From positions 2,294,001 through 2,358,000 of the forward strand of contig NZ_CP179727.1 in NCBI RefSeq assembly GCF_047425875.1: a DNA stretch of 64,000 bases, in the 5' to 3' direction. The DNA is from Macrococcoides animalis. GTDB lineage: Bacteria; Bacillota; Bacilli; Staphylococcales; Staphylococcaceae. A model generated the notes under the pieces. It made no database searches. It was not told where the DNA came from and saw nothing but the letters and a program-made list of their open reading frames with translations. Position numbers and translations under genes: made by a program. Positions 9,728-19,745 of the stretch are shown here, one piece after another. Numbering within the stretch: the first letter of the stretch is position 1; every line of letters begins with the position of its first letter.

Positions 9728-9787
9728 TTTCTAACCCCCTTTACAAAATTTATTATACCTAATAACTTTATCAAATTGGAGGTATTT

Positions 9788-10114
9788 ATGAAATCTTTAA
9801 ATGAGATGCAACAAGAAGTAGATGATTATATTAAACAATTTAAACTAGGGTATTTCACGCCAATGGAAAATATGGTGCGGTTAACAGAAGAAGTTGGAGA
9901 GTTAGCACGTGAAATTACTCATGTATATGGTCCTAAACAAAAGAAATTATCAGAGAAAGAACAAGATATTGGTATTGAGCTTGCAGATAATCTATTTGTG
10001 TTAATTTGTTTAGCAAACTCCATGAACATTAATCTAACTGAAAGTTTTAATCAAACAATGGATAAATTTAATAATAGAGATAAAAATCGATTTGAAAGGG
10101 TGGATGAATCGTGA
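9788..10114 (+). CDS. ypjD: MazG-type nucleotide pyrophosphohydrolase
   Basis: A 108-aa single-domain MazG-like protein expected to hydrolyse nucleoside triphosphates to monophosphates and PPi. The metal-binding signature is RLTEEVGELARE followed by the second-helix motif ELADNLFVLICLAN. An ATG at 9722 in the same frame gives a longer ORF, but the GGAGG site ends just before 9788, so 9788 is the start. The stop overlaps the GTG start of mgsA (GTGA). Confidence 0.88.
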   Translation: MKSLNEMQQEVDDYIKQFKLGYFTPMENMVRLTEEVGELAREITHVYGPKQKKLSEKEQDIGIELADNLFVLICLANSMNINLTESFNQTMDKFNNRDKNRFERVDES

Positions 10115-10479
10115 GATTTGCAATCATTGCACATGATCAAAAGAAAGATGCACTAGTAAAGTTTATTGAAGATCATATAGAGGAGTTTCGTAAGCATGAA
10201 TTATATGCAACCGGAACAACGGGATTACGTGTGATTGAGCGTACTGGATTAAGCGTTACTCGTTATAAATCTGGTCCACTTGGGGGAGATCAAGAAATTG
10301 GTGCACTTGTAGCTAATAAAGCCATCGATGCTATATTCTTCTTTAGGGATCCACTAACAGCTCAGCCTCATGAACCTGATGTTAGCGCATTATTACGTTT
10401 ATCAGATGTATATGACGTTCCGCTTGCTACAAACGAAGGAAGTGCGCTTGCTATAATCACTTATTTTGAATTACTTTAG
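10111..10479 (+). CDS. mgsA: methylglyoxal synthase
   Basis: A 122-aa enzyme that converts dihydroxyacetone phosphate to methylglyoxal and phosphate. Family motifs are the N-terminal AIIAHDQKKD, ATGTTG at about residues 36-41, the GPLGGDQEIGA loop with the catalytic Asp, and DPLTAQPHEPDV. The start is GTG, overlapping the MazG stop. Its placement with ypjD, bshA, cca and birA matches the mgsA cluster of Bacillus. Confidence 0.93.
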   Translation: MRFAIIAHDQKKDALVKFIEDHIEEFRKHELYATGTTGLRVIERTGLSVTRYKSGPLGGDQEIGALVANKAIDAIFFFRDPLTAQPHEPDVSALLRLSDVYDVPLATNEGSALAIITYFELL

Positions 10480-10488
10480 GAGGCAATT

Positions 10489-11613
10489 ATGAAGATAGGA
10501 ATTACATGTTACCCAACCATGGGCGGTTCAGGTATTATTGCAACCGAACTTGGAATAAAGATGGCAGAGAGAGGGCATGATGTACATTTCATTACATCAA
10601 ATACGCCTTTTAGAATACAATTTCAAATGCCGAATATAACAATTCATCAAGTGGATGTTAATCAATATTCAGTATTTCAATTTCCACCGTATGATATAAC
10701 GCTTGCAACCAAGATTGCAGAAGTAATTAATGTGTATGATTTAGATGTTTTGCATATGCATTATGCAGTACCACATGCTATATGTGGCATTTTAGCACGT
10801 CAAATTGCAAGAAGAGATGTTGGCATTGTTACAACTTTACATGGCACAGATATCACCGTTCTCGGTTATGATTCAACTCTCAAAGATGCGATAAAATTTG
10901 GCATCGAAGAAAGTGATGTTGTAACGAGTGTGAGTAATGCTTTAACTCAAGAAACATATGATATTATTGGACCAAATAAAGATATTCGTACTGTTTATAA
11001 TTTTATTAATGAAAGTGATTTTAAGCAAATAGACAATAAATCATTAAGAAAGTGTTATGGCATTCCTGAGGAATATAAAGTATTAATTCATGTTTCAAAC
11101 TTTAGGAAAGTTAAACGTATTCAGGATGTTATTAAAACGTTTAGTCTTGTTCGTGCAAAAATTAAATCGAAATTAATATTACTTGGCGATGGACCAGAAC
11201 TTACAAAAATGCGTGCATATGCAATGAAATTAGGTGTACTTGAAGATGTCATGTTTTTAGGTAAACAAGATAAAGTGGCAAATTATTATCAAATGTCTGA
11301 TTTATTCTTGTTGATGAGCGAGAAGGAGAGTTTCGGTTTAGTATTATTAGAAGCTATGCATACAGGTGTCGTTTGTATTGGCACAACAGCTGGTGGTATT
11401 CAAGAAGTCGTCAAACATAATGAGACAGGATTTATTGTAGAAGTGGGTGATACTGTTGCCGCAAGTGAGCACGCAATTGAGTTATTAACAAACGATGCAC
11501 TTTATTCAAAATTCCAGTCAGCAATGAAAGCAGATATTAATGAAAGATTTCATTCAACGAAAATAACAGATCAATATGAAGAGATTTATCAATTCTTAGC
11601 TCAAAAATATTAA
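10489..11613 (+). CDS. bshA: N-acetyl-alpha-D-glucosaminyl L-malate synthase
   Basis: A 374-aa GT4-family glycosyltransferase that makes GlcNAc-malate, the first step of bacillithiol synthesis. The N-terminal Rossmann domain starts GITCYPTMGGSGIIATELG. The acceptor-side HMHYAVPHA is at about residue 86. The C-terminal donor-binding domain has ESFGLVLLEAM at about 282. The ribosome site is AGGAGG. The thiol it makes is the main low-molecular-weight thiol of staphylococci. Confidence 0.92.
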   Translation: MKIGITCYPTMGGSGIIATELGIKMAERGHDVHFITSNTPFRIQFQMPNITIHQVDVNQYSVFQFPPYDITLATKIAEVINVYDLDVLHMHYAVPHAICGILARQIARRDVGIVTTLHGTDITVLGYDSTLKDAIKFGIEESDVVTSVSNALTQETYDIIGPNKDIRTVYNFINESDFKQIDNKSLRKCYGIPEEYKVLIHVSNFRKVKRIQDVIKTFSLVRAKIKSKLILLGDGPELTKMRAYAMKLGVLEDVMFLGKQDKVANYYQMSDLFLLMSEKESFGLVLLEAMHTGVVCIGTTAGGIQEVVKHNETGFIVEVGDTVAASEHAIELLTNDALYSKFQSAMKADINERFHSTKITDQYEEIYQFLAQKY

Positions 11614-11630
11614 ATTTAATGGAGTCATTT

Positions 11631-12854
11631 ATGAAGTTAGAAATATCTCAATTAAGTAAAGAAACACAAGCATTAATTAAAGATGCCAATCAAGTGATTG
11701 GAGAATTATATAAACATGGATATGAGGCATATATTGTGGGTGGAGCAGTACGTAATATATTGCTTAAAGAAGATATAAATGATATTGATATTACGACGAA
11801 TTGTTTGCCCGAGGATTTATTAAGTATATTTGCAAGAACAGTACCAATTGGTATAGAGCATGGAACAGTCCTTGTTTTATGGGGAAATAATCAATTTGAA
11901 GTAACAACTTTTAGAACTGACGGAGAATACATAGATCATCGACGTCCAGAACAAGTACAATTTGTATCCGATTTAAAATCCGATTTGGAACGTCGTGACT
12001 TCACAATTAATGCATTAGCAATTAATGATTCATTTGACATCATAGATTATTTCGACGGTCAAAACGATTTAATAAATAAACAAATACGTGCTGTTGGTAT
12101 TGCTGAACATCGTTTCCAAGAAGATGCTTTACGTATAATACGCGCGATCCGATTCCAAAGTGTATTAGACTTTGAAATTGAAGAACATACGTTACAAGCT
12201 ATACATAAGCTTGCAACAACGATTAAGTATGTGTCCATTGAACGTATTGTTGTTGAAATGAAAAAATTATTGCAAGGTAAAGGAATAGAAAAAGCATTAA
12301 AATTATTTTATCAAACGATATATGATTATGTACCATTTTTTAAAAGTTTAAAAGGTGATACTGAAGCGTATCAATTTCATTCATCAATTGAATTTAATAT
12401 TTATATTGCGTATATCATCTATTGTGAACAAAAATTTGGTCATGATTTGATATCACAAATTTCTACCTTAAAGCTTTCAAATCAAGACAAGAAAAATATT
12501 AAAGATTTAGTTACAATATTTGACCATTTAAATAATCCAAAAATGACTAAAAAGGCTTTCGTGTATCGGTTTGATTTGACAATGATTCAAACTGTAAATG
12601 AATTTATTCAAGCAGAAGGTTTGTTTTTTGATAATTTAATGGATAGCCAAGAAACTAAGCATATTTATCGACAACTACCGATTCATTCACGTGATGATAT
12701 AAATATAAACGGAAATATTTTAATAAACTACCTTCAAAAAAAACCAGGACCATGGCTTAAGACGCTTATAAATACAATTGAAATTGAAGTAATCGAAGGT
12801 CGACTGGACAATCAACAAGAAACAATATTGGAGTGGGCGAAACAACATGTCTAA
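11631..12854 (+). CDS. cca: CCA tRNA nucleotidyltransferase
   Basis: A 407-aa class II nucleotidyltransferase that adds or repairs the 3'-CCA end of tRNAs. The palm domain has VGGAVRNILLKEDINDIDITT with the metal-binding D-x-D. The nucleotide-template region follows at RRDFTINALA (about residue 120) and RFQEDALRIIRAIRFQ (about 160). A longer reading starts at 11619, but that ATG carries the GGAG that serves the ATG at 11631, which is chosen here. It overlaps birA by 8 bases. Confidence 0.93.
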   Translation: MKLEISQLSKETQALIKDANQVIGELYKHGYEAYIVGGAVRNILLKEDINDIDITTNCLPEDLLSIFARTVPIGIEHGTVLVLWGNNQFEVTTFRTDGEYIDHRRPEQVQFVSDLKSDLERRDFTINALAINDSFDIIDYFDGQNDLINKQIRAVGIAEHRFQEDALRIIRAIRFQSVLDFEIEEHTLQAIHKLATTIKYVSIERIVVEMKKLLQGKGIEKALKLFYQTIYDYVPFFKSLKGDTEAYQFHSSIEFNIYIAYIIYCEQKFGHDLISQISTLKLSNQDKKNIKDLVTIFDHLNNPKMTKKAFVYRFDLTMIQTVNEFIQAEGLFFDNLMDSQETKHIYRQLPIHSRDDININGNILINYLQKKPGPWLKTLINTIEIEVIEGRLDNQQETILEWAKQHV

Positions 12855-13815
12855 ATATAAACAAGAACTACTGTCGTATTTAATGGCACATCAATTGGAC
12901 TATGTATCTGGACAGAAATTAGCAGAGCATTTTAATATTTCACGCACTGCCGTTTGGAAAGTAATTGAGTCTTTAAAGTCTCAAGGCTATCAATTTGAAT
13001 CTATTAACAATAAAGGTTATCGCATTACGTCACTTCCAAATCATTGGGATAGCGATTTATTATCTTATTTATTACAAGATTCGATATTTCAACAACAATT
13101 TGTATTTGAAGAAGTGACATCTACGCAGACAGTTGCTCATGAATTAAGTATGAAGTACGATGAACCGCTCATGATATTGAGTGAATTACAAACAGCTGGG
13201 AGAGGTCGTTTTAAACGTACTTGGGATTCTAAAGCGGATAAAGGATTATGGATGAGCCTTGTGATGCACCCTAATATTAGTTATCAACAAATCGCAACGT
13301 TTAATTTATTCATGTCCATTGCGATTGCAGAAGCAATTAAAAAGGTAGCACAACTTGACCCTAAAATTAAATGGCCAAATGATATCTATATTAATAATAA
13401 AAAAATATGTGGGTTTCTAACTGAAATCGCTGGAGATTCAGATGGCGTGCATACAATAATTTGCGGTATAGGAATAAATATTAATCATACACATGAAGAT
13501 TTTGACGAAAAGTTAAGACAGACTGCAACGAGTTTAAAAATTGAATCAAAAGCAATATTAAATCGTTATACATTTATAGAGACGCTTATTGAATCAATAG
13601 AACAATATTATAAATTGTTTCTTACTCAACCATTTTCTGAAGTAAAAGGTGTTTATAAAAGCTATTCAATGATATGGGATAGAAAATTAAGGTATACTGA
13701 AGGTGACAAACAAATTTATGGAAAAGCAATCGATTTAAAAGATGATGGAGTGCTCGTAGTGCTAGATGAAACAGGTGAACTTCATCAATTTATTAGTGCT
13801 GATATAGAAGTGTAG
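12847..13815 (+). CDS. birA: biotin-[acetyl-CoA-carboxylase] ligase / biotin repressor
   Basis: A 322-aa bifunctional BirA. The N-terminal winged helix (residues ~20-60, KLAEHFNISRTAVWKVIESL) binds the biotin operator. The catalytic domain has GRGRFKRTW at about residue 118 and KWPNDIYINNKKICGF at about 176. A small C-terminal SH3-like domain follows. It attaches biotin to acyl carboxylases and represses biotin uptake and synthesis genes when loaded with biotinyl-AMP. Confidence 0.94.
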   Translation: MSKYKQELLSYLMAHQLDYVSGQKLAEHFNISRTAVWKVIESLKSQGYQFESINNKGYRITSLPNHWDSDLLSYLLQDSIFQQQFVFEEVTSTQTVAHELSMKYDEPLMILSELQTAGRGRFKRTWDSKADKGLWMSLVMHPNISYQQIATFNLFMSIAIAEAIKKVAQLDPKIKWPNDIYINNKKICGFLTEIAGDSDGVHTIICGIGININHTHEDFDEKLRQTATSLKIESKAILNRYTFIETLIESIEQYYKLFLTQPFSEVKGVYKSYSMIWDRKLRYTEGDKQIYGKAIDLKDDGVLVVLDETGELHQFISADIEV

Positions 13816-13823
13816 GTGTAAAT

Positions 13824-16415
13824 ATGGCATTAAAATATGCTATTGTAGATATCGAAACAACTGGGAATAATTTAGAAGTTGATGAAATGATTCAAATCGG
13901 TGTATGTATTATGAAAAACAATCAAATCATCGATACTTTTGAATCGTTTATTCACACAACTCAACCGATTCCTCCATTTATTCAATCATTAACAAAAATA
14001 AATAATGAAATGGTCGAAAATGCACCAACATTTCAAACCATTGCAGCGCACCTGTACGATTTATTAAAAGGGTGTGTTTTTGTTGCGCATAATGTAGACT
14101 TTGATTTAAAATTTTTAGAAAAGTATTTTAATGAAAGTAAATTTAATTACTGCCCTAAATACATAATTGATACAGTTGATGTATTTAAAATTGTATTCCC
14201 ACAAATGGCGAGATATCAACTTTCATATTTATCTGAGCAGTTGCAAATTAATTTGTTGAATGCACATCGTGCAATAGATGATGCGAATGCGACTTGTGAA
14301 ATATTAATGATTGCATTAAACAAATTGAGAGAACTACCCATTAATACATTAAAATCATTATATAATCATGCAAAACCTATGCGTTACCACTTTGATGAGG
14401 TTTTATTTGAATTAATTCGTGATTATCAAAGTAGGCCAATTGCCTTTGAAACAACAAAAGGTATAAGTTTCATCAAACAAAACAGAAAAGAAAATTCTAT
14501 ACAAATAGATACTACATTTGAAGCTTTTTTCGAAGAAACTATTCAAAAACTCGGTTTCGTGTATAGAAGAGAACAATATCAATTATCTTATGAGATATAT
14601 TTAAATCTAAAAAAACAGTCAGAAATTACGATTGAAGCTGAACTTGGAAGTGGCAAGACATTAAGTTATTTGTTAGCGGCTGCATATTTCATCGCAAAAA
14701 CCAATCAGTCTGTGTTAATATCTACTTCTACAATTGCGTTACAAAACCAGATGATTGATTATGATATTACATTATTAAGACAACAAGGAATTGAATTACC
14801 GTATCAAGTTATCAAAAGTAAAAATCATTATTTGACTATCGAATTTGTGGATTACATTCTAAAAGATAGTAAAAGTAATCATGATATATCCATATTAAAA
14901 ATGCAGTTGTTGATATTTTTAATGAGTGGGAATGATGGTGATATAGAACAATTAAATTTAAATGGTGGCCGTAAAATATATTTTGAATTAATGCGCAGTT
15001 TGTATGTTCCTAAACAGCATGAAACGTATTTATTTGACTTATTTTCTGAGACTGCACATATTGGCATTACGAATCATGCTCATTTATTATCAAATCGAAA
15101 ACAAAATGTATTTGAAAATTATCAGCACATAATCATCGATGAAGCACATCAAATCTTAAATTATGCATTGAAATATACGACGTTTGAACTAAAATATCAA
15201 GATTTAAAATATTTAATTTCTCAAACACTTCAAGAATTTGACACAAGTGGCGTTAGTCAAAAGCAAAAATTAAGTGATTTAACATTTTTTCAATATGGCA
15301 GTATTAATAATGAACTGCAACAATTGAATGAAAAGTATGAACAGTTGTTTGATTTTTTAATCACTAATTATTATTCTGATCGTATTGTCCGTGCTGAGAT
15401 TGAAGCCGATAATGAAATTTCTATATTAATCAATGAATTAATCAATACGTTATCTACAATTGCTTTAGCACCAAATCTGTCGAGTATTCAACGCAAAATG
15501 GTACAAAATTTAAACGGCTATTTTCAACGATGCGCTCTTAATATAAAGAATCATGCTGAACTTTATTTAATGTTTAATAATAATAATAAATCTGGTATTC
15601 AAATTATATTAAAAGAAAACAAAATTAAAAATGTGATTGGTAAATACATTATTAATGCCTTTGATGCTAAAATTTTTATCTCTGGTACGATTAATTCGAT
15701 TAACGAACATAATGTGTTATCTGACATATTTATGGAAAGTCAGAAATACATTAAATTTGAGTCATCATTTGTGAAGTATAAAGCACCTTTGTTCATACCG
15801 ACAGATATTCCAGCATTTGATTATCAACATCAAGAGGATTATATTGAAAAGTGTTTAGAATATATTTTAATGTATTTAAATAGCTATGAAGGTAAAGTTT
15901 TGATTTTACTTAATAGCTATCAACAAGTCGAAATTTTACGTGATTATTTATATGATATGGCCATTGATCAAGTGATTTTGACACAAAATAGTGATGTTAA
16001 TACGACGAAGTTGAACCAACAATTTAATCAATTGGATAAAGGTGTATTGTTAGCGACTCAAACATTTTATGAAGGTATTGATTTTAAATATGATGGCGTA
16101 AAATGTGTAATGATTGTTTCATTGCCATTTATGCATCCAAAAGATTTAAATATAGCGTTAATGAAAGACGAAGTAGAAGATGTATTCATAGATTATCAAG
16201 TGCCAGTCGCTGTGAATAAACTACATCAAGCAACCGGACGTTTGATACGAAATGAAACAGATAGAGGTTGGATGATTTGTTTTGATAGACGTATTGTTGA
16301 TAGTCGATATGCAAATAAATTTAAACACATATTAAAAAACTATGAACAATATGATGGAAATATTGAAGATTTTGAACAATTTATGCATCGACTCTTTAAA
16401 ACTTTTCATAAATAA
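13824..16415 (+). CDS. dinG: DinG family 3'-5' exonuclease/helicase-like protein
   Basis: An 863-aa protein. The N-terminal DEDDh exonuclease domain shows VDIETTGNN at residues ~8-16, HNVDFD near 90 and HRAIDDA near 150. The C-terminal part is an XPD/DinG-like helicase fold with a motif I reading ELGSGKT, DEAH followed by Q, and QATGRLIRNETDRGW as motif VI. The four-Cys iron-sulfur region of XPD-type helicases is not apparent. The S. aureus homologue is known to act as a nuclease rather than a helicase, and this protein looks like the same type. Confidence 0.9.
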   Translation: MALKYAIVDIETTGNNLEVDEMIQIGVCIMKNNQIIDTFESFIHTTQPIPPFIQSLTKINNEMVENAPTFQTIAAHLYDLLKGCVFVAHNVDFDLKFLEKYFNESKFNYCPKYIIDTVDVFKIVFPQMARYQLSYLSEQLQINLLNAHRAIDDANATCEILMIALNKLRELPINTLKSLYNHAKPMRYHFDEVLFELIRDYQSRPIAFETTKGISFIKQNRKENSIQIDTTFEAFFEETIQKLGFVYRREQYQLSYEIYLNLKKQSEITIEAELGSGKTLSYLLAAAYFIAKTNQSVLISTSTIALQNQMIDYDITLLRQQGIELPYQVIKSKNHYLTIEFVDYILKDSKSNHDISILKMQLLIFLMSGNDGDIEQLNLNGGRKIYFELMRSLYVPKQHETYLFDLFSETAHIGITNHAHLLSNRKQNVFENYQHIIIDEAHQILNYALKYTTFELKYQDLKYLISQTLQEFDTSGVSQKQKLSDLTFFQYGSINNELQQLNEKYEQLFDFLITNYYSDRIVRAEIEADNEISILINELINTLSTIALAPNLSSIQRKMVQNLNGYFQRCALNIKNHAELYLMFNNNNKSGIQIILKENKIKNVIGKYIINAFDAKIFISGTINSINEHNVLSDIFMESQKYIKFESSFVKYKAPLFIPTDIPAFDYQHQEDYIEKCLEYILMYLNSYEGKVLILLNSYQQVEILRDYLYDMAIDQVILTQNSDVNTTKLNQQFNQLDKGVLLATQTFYEGIDFKYDGVKCVMIVSLPFMHPKDLNIALMKDEVEDVFIDYQVPVAVNKLHQATGRLIRNETDRGWMICFDRRIVDSRYANKFKHILKNYEQYDGNIEDFEQFMHRLFKTFHK

Positions 16416-16491
16416 GGCACAAAACTACTTAATTATTCGCTTGTTTATTGGTAAACTATTCTTATATTGATCCTAGGAGGAATGAGGAATC

Positions 16492-17676
16492 GTGGAATTA
16501 TCTCAACGTGTTCAAAAATTAACACCATCAACGACTTTAGCAATTACAGCAAAAGCAAATGAATTAAAAGCTAGTGGTAAACCTGTTATTGGTTTAGCAG
16601 CTGGAGAACCTGATTTTAATACACCTCAAAACATCATTGATAAAGCTTTTGAAGCTGTACAAAATGGTGCAACAAAATACACACCATCTGGTGGTATGAA
16701 ACAATTGAAAGAGGTTATTCAAAAAAAATTAAAAAATGATAATAATTTAGAATATAACTTGAATGAAATTATGGTAGCAAGTGGTGCAAAACATGCATTA
16801 TATAACTTGTTTCAAGCATTATTAAACGAGGGTGATGAAGTTATCGTACCTATCCCGTATTGGGTTAGTTATCCTGAGCAAGTTATATTAGCAGGTGGAA
16901 CAGTAGTTTACGCAGATAGCGATGAAACTACTGATTACAAAGTGACAATTGATACTTTAAATAATGTAAAAACAGATAAAACAAAAGCGCTCATATTAAC
17001 ATCACCAAGTAACCCTAGTGGCATGGTTTACACGAAAGAAGAATTGCAACGATTAGCTGAGTGGGCAGTGGAAAATAATATTATTGTTGTATCTGATGAA
17101 ATCTATGAAACACTAGTCTATGATGGTGAACATGTAAGCATCGCTAGTTTTAACGAAGATATTAAGGCTTTAACAGTCGTAATTAACGGTGTTTCTAAAA
17201 GTCATTCAATGACAGGTTGGCGAATTGGTTACGCTTGTGGAGATGCTAAATTAATAAAAGCTATGACTGATCTATCAAGTCACTCTACTAGTAATCCAAC
17301 GACACCTTCTCAATGGGCTGCGGTTGAAGCATATAACGGGGATAAAACTTTCTTAAACGAAATGAATAGAGTTTTCAAAAGTCGTTTAGATGAAATTTAT
17401 CCTAAGTTGATGGAAATACCAGGGATTCAATGTATTAAACCTAAAGGAGCGTTTTATTTATATCCGAATGTAAGTGAAACAGTTAAGTTATGTGGTTATG
17501 ACAACACAGAAGACTTTGTTACTGCGTTATTAGAAGAGAAACTAGTAGCAGTTGTGCCGGGTTCAGGCTTTGGTTCGCCTAAAAATATCCGCTTAAGTTA
17601 TGCTACAGATTTAGAATCAATGCATGAAGCGATTAAACGTATTAAAGAATTCGTAGAAGAGAAAATGGAGAAATAG
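16492..17676 (+). CDS. class I/II aminotransferase, aspartate aminotransferase type
   Basis: A 394-aa fold-type I PLP enzyme, most like aspartate aminotransferases of the AspB/AspC-Ib group. Motifs are GLAAGEPDFNTP at about residue 34, SPSNPSG near 171, SDEIYE near 201, and the PLP lysine in GVSKSHSMTGWRIGY near 236. The start is GTG at 16492, with GAGG four bases upstream and AGGAGG a little further. It precedes asnS by 2 bp, as in Bacillus, which fits aspartate supply to asparaginyl-tRNA synthesis. Confidence 0.9.
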   Translation: MELSQRVQKLTPSTTLAITAKANELKASGKPVIGLAAGEPDFNTPQNIIDKAFEAVQNGATKYTPSGGMKQLKEVIQKKLKNDNNLEYNLNEIMVASGAKHALYNLFQALLNEGDEVIVPIPYWVSYPEQVILAGGTVVYADSDETTDYKVTIDTLNNVKTDKTKALILTSPSNPSGMVYTKEELQRLAEWAVENNIIVVSDEIYETLVYDGEHVSIASFNEDIKALTVVINGVSKSHSMTGWRIGYACGDAKLIKAMTDLSSHSTSNPTTPSQWAAVEAYNGDKTFLNEMNRVFKSRLDEIYPKLMEIPGIQCIKPKGAFYLYPNVSETVKLCGYDNTEDFVTALLEEKLVAVVPGSGFGSPKNIRLSYATDLESMHEAIKRIKEFVEEKMEK

Positions 17677-17678
17677 TC

Positions 17679-18974
17679 ATGACAAAAATTACAATTAATC
17701 AAGCAAGCAAATATGTAGGACAAGAAGTTACGATTGGTTCTTGGATTTTAAACAAACGATCTAGCGGTAAGATTGCATTCTTGCAGTTACGAGATGGTAC
17801 AGGTTTTATGCAAGCTGTTGTTGTTAAAGAATCAGTAGGTGAAAATTTATTTAAAGTTGCAAAAGGAATTACACAAGAGACATCATTATATATTACTGGT
17901 GTGATTAAAGAAGATGAACGTTCTGATTTTGGATATGAAATGGAAGTAACGGGTATTGAAGTGATACATGAAGCAGTAGACTATCCGATTACACCTAAAG
18001 CACACGGTACTGAATTCTTAATGGATCATCGTCATTTGTGGCTGCGTTCAAAACGTCAACATGCTGTGATGAAGATTCGTAATGAAATTATTCGAGCAAC
18101 ATATGAATTTTTAAATCAAGAAGGATATACAAAAATGGATCCTCCGATATTAACAGGATCTGCTCCAGAAGGTACAAGTGAATTATTCCATACTAAATAT
18201 TTTGATGAAGATGCATTTTTGTCTCAATCAGGACAATTATACTTAGAAGCCGCTGCAATGGCTCATGGTAAAGTATTCTCGTTTGGACCGACTTTCCGTG
18301 CGGAAAAGTCAAAAACACGACGTCATTTAATCGAATTTTGGATGATAGAATTAGAAATGGCATTTTATGAGCATGATGATAGCTTAAAAGTACAAGAAGA
18401 ATATGTATCATATGTTGTACAATCTGTTCTCAAAAACTGTCAGTTAGATTTAAAACTGCTTGGAAGAGATGTTGAAAAACTTGAGAAAGTTAAAGCACCA
18501 TTCCCAAGAATAACATATACTGATGCGATTAAATTTTTAGAAGAACAAGGATTTGATGATATTGAGTGGGGTGATGATTTCGGAGCACCTCATGAAACAG
18601 CGATTGCCAATCATTATGACTTACCAGTATTTATTATTAATTATCCAACGGGTATTAAACCGTTCTATATGCAACCTAATCCTGATGAAGAAGGTACAGT
18701 GAAATGTGCTGACTTAATTGCACCAGAAGGATATGGTGAAATTATCGGTGGTTCTGAGCGTATTTGGGATCTGGAATTAATAGAATCTCGCATTAAAGAG
18801 CATGGATTAGACCCTGAAGCTTATGGATATTATACTGATTTACGTAAATACGGAAGTGTACCTCATTCAGGCTTCGGTTTAGGGTTAGAGCGTACTGTAG
18901 CTTGGTTATCAGGTGTAGAACACGTTCGAGAAACAAGTCCATTCCCACGTTTATTAAACCGTTTATACCCGTAA
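17679..18974 (+). CDS. asnS: asparaginyl-tRNA synthetase
   Basis: A 431-aa class IIb synthetase. The N-terminal OB-fold anticodon-binding domain spans about residues 1-110 (VTIGSWILNKRSSGKIAFLQLRDG begins it). The catalytic domain has motif 2 FRAEKSKTRRHLIEFWMIE near 208 and motif 3 GFGLGLERTVAWL near 406. It lacks the long insertion of AspRS and matches AsnRS in length. It is directly downstream of the aminotransferase gene. Confidence 0.95.
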   Translation: MTKITINQASKYVGQEVTIGSWILNKRSSGKIAFLQLRDGTGFMQAVVVKESVGENLFKVAKGITQETSLYITGVIKEDERSDFGYEMEVTGIEVIHEAVDYPITPKAHGTEFLMDHRHLWLRSKRQHAVMKIRNEIIRATYEFLNQEGYTKMDPPILTGSAPEGTSELFHTKYFDEDAFLSQSGQLYLEAAAMAHGKVFSFGPTFRAEKSKTRRHLIEFWMIELEMAFYEHDDSLKVQEEYVSYVVQSVLKNCQLDLKLLGRDVEKLEKVKAPFPRITYTDAIKFLEEQGFDDIEWGDDFGAPHETAIANHYDLPVFIINYPTGIKPFYMQPNPDEEGTVKCADLIAPEGYGEIIGGSERIWDLELIESRIKEHGLDPEAYGYYTDLRKYGSVPHSGFGLGLERTVAWLSGVEHVRETSPFPRLLNRLYP

Positions 18975-19010
18975 TATTAATATAAATACAAGTTTATTCA
19001 CAAAAATATA

Positions 19011-19050
19011 TAATCGTATAGATATAGTGATATATCTGTACGATTTTTCT
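19011..19050 (+). terminator. intrinsic terminator after asnS
   Basis: The imperfect stem AATCGTATAGATATA / TATATCTGTACGATT ends in a T run, in the gap between asnS and dnaD. Confidence 0.8.
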
Positions 19051-19067
19051 ATCATAAGGAGGGGGCT

Positions 19068-19745
19068 ATGAGTATATTTAAACAAGATGTCATAATTCCT
19101 CGCGTATTATTCAACCACTATCATCAACTTGGAATGAGTGAAACTGAGCTCATTATGATTATGAAAATTATCGAACTATCAAATGAAAGTAGTTTACCAT
19201 CTTTCGAAACGATAAGTCATGCAATGAGTATAGATAAAGCACAAGTGATGTTAATTTTACAAAACTTAATTAGTAAAGATTTTATAAAAATAGACGTCAA
19301 AAAGTATGACGAGCTTCATTTTGAAGAAAGATTTGATTTATCACCTTTGGAAGCTCGTTTATCTGGTTTGTCAGAAGAACAGGATAAATCAAAAAACATG
19401 AGTGCTCAGCAAGCAAGCTTTAAAGAAGTATTTGAACGATTTGAAGTTACGTTTGCGAGACCTTTAACACCAATTGAAATTGAAACTATTACCCACTGGA
19501 TAGATACTGATAAACATTCAGCGCCACTTATTTTAACTGCACTTAATGAAGCAAGTAGTCATAATAAATTGAGTATAAAATACATCGATCGAATATTGCT
19601 CAATTGGAAGAAAAGAAATGTGAAAACGATTGATGAGTCGAAAGTTATTAGTAATGAGTATAAGCCGTCAAAAACTTTATCAAAAACAGTGCCAGATATA
19701 CCTGTTTTTGATTGGGTGAATGGAGAGAACCCTTATGATAAGTAA
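19068..19745 (+). CDS. dnaD: replication initiation protein DnaD
   Basis: A 225-aa primosome protein that works with DnaA, DnaB and DnaI in loading the replicative helicase. The N-terminal winged-helix DDBH1 domain (residues ~1-100) and the C-terminal DDBH2 domain (~125-195, with ITHWIDTDKHSAPLILTALNEA and YIDRILLNWKKR) are both clear. The ribosome site is AAGGAGGGGG. Its last 11 bases overlap nth. Confidence 0.93.
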   Translation: MSIFKQDVIIPRVLFNHYHQLGMSETELIMIMKIIELSNESSLPSFETISHAMSIDKAQVMLILQNLISKDFIKIDVKKYDELHFEERFDLSPLEARLSGLSEEQDKSKNMSAQQASFKEVFERFEVTFARPLTPIEIETITHWIDTDKHSAPLILTALNEASSHNKLSIKYIDRILLNWKKRNVKTIDESKVISNEYKPSKTLSKTVPDIPVFDWVNGENPYDK

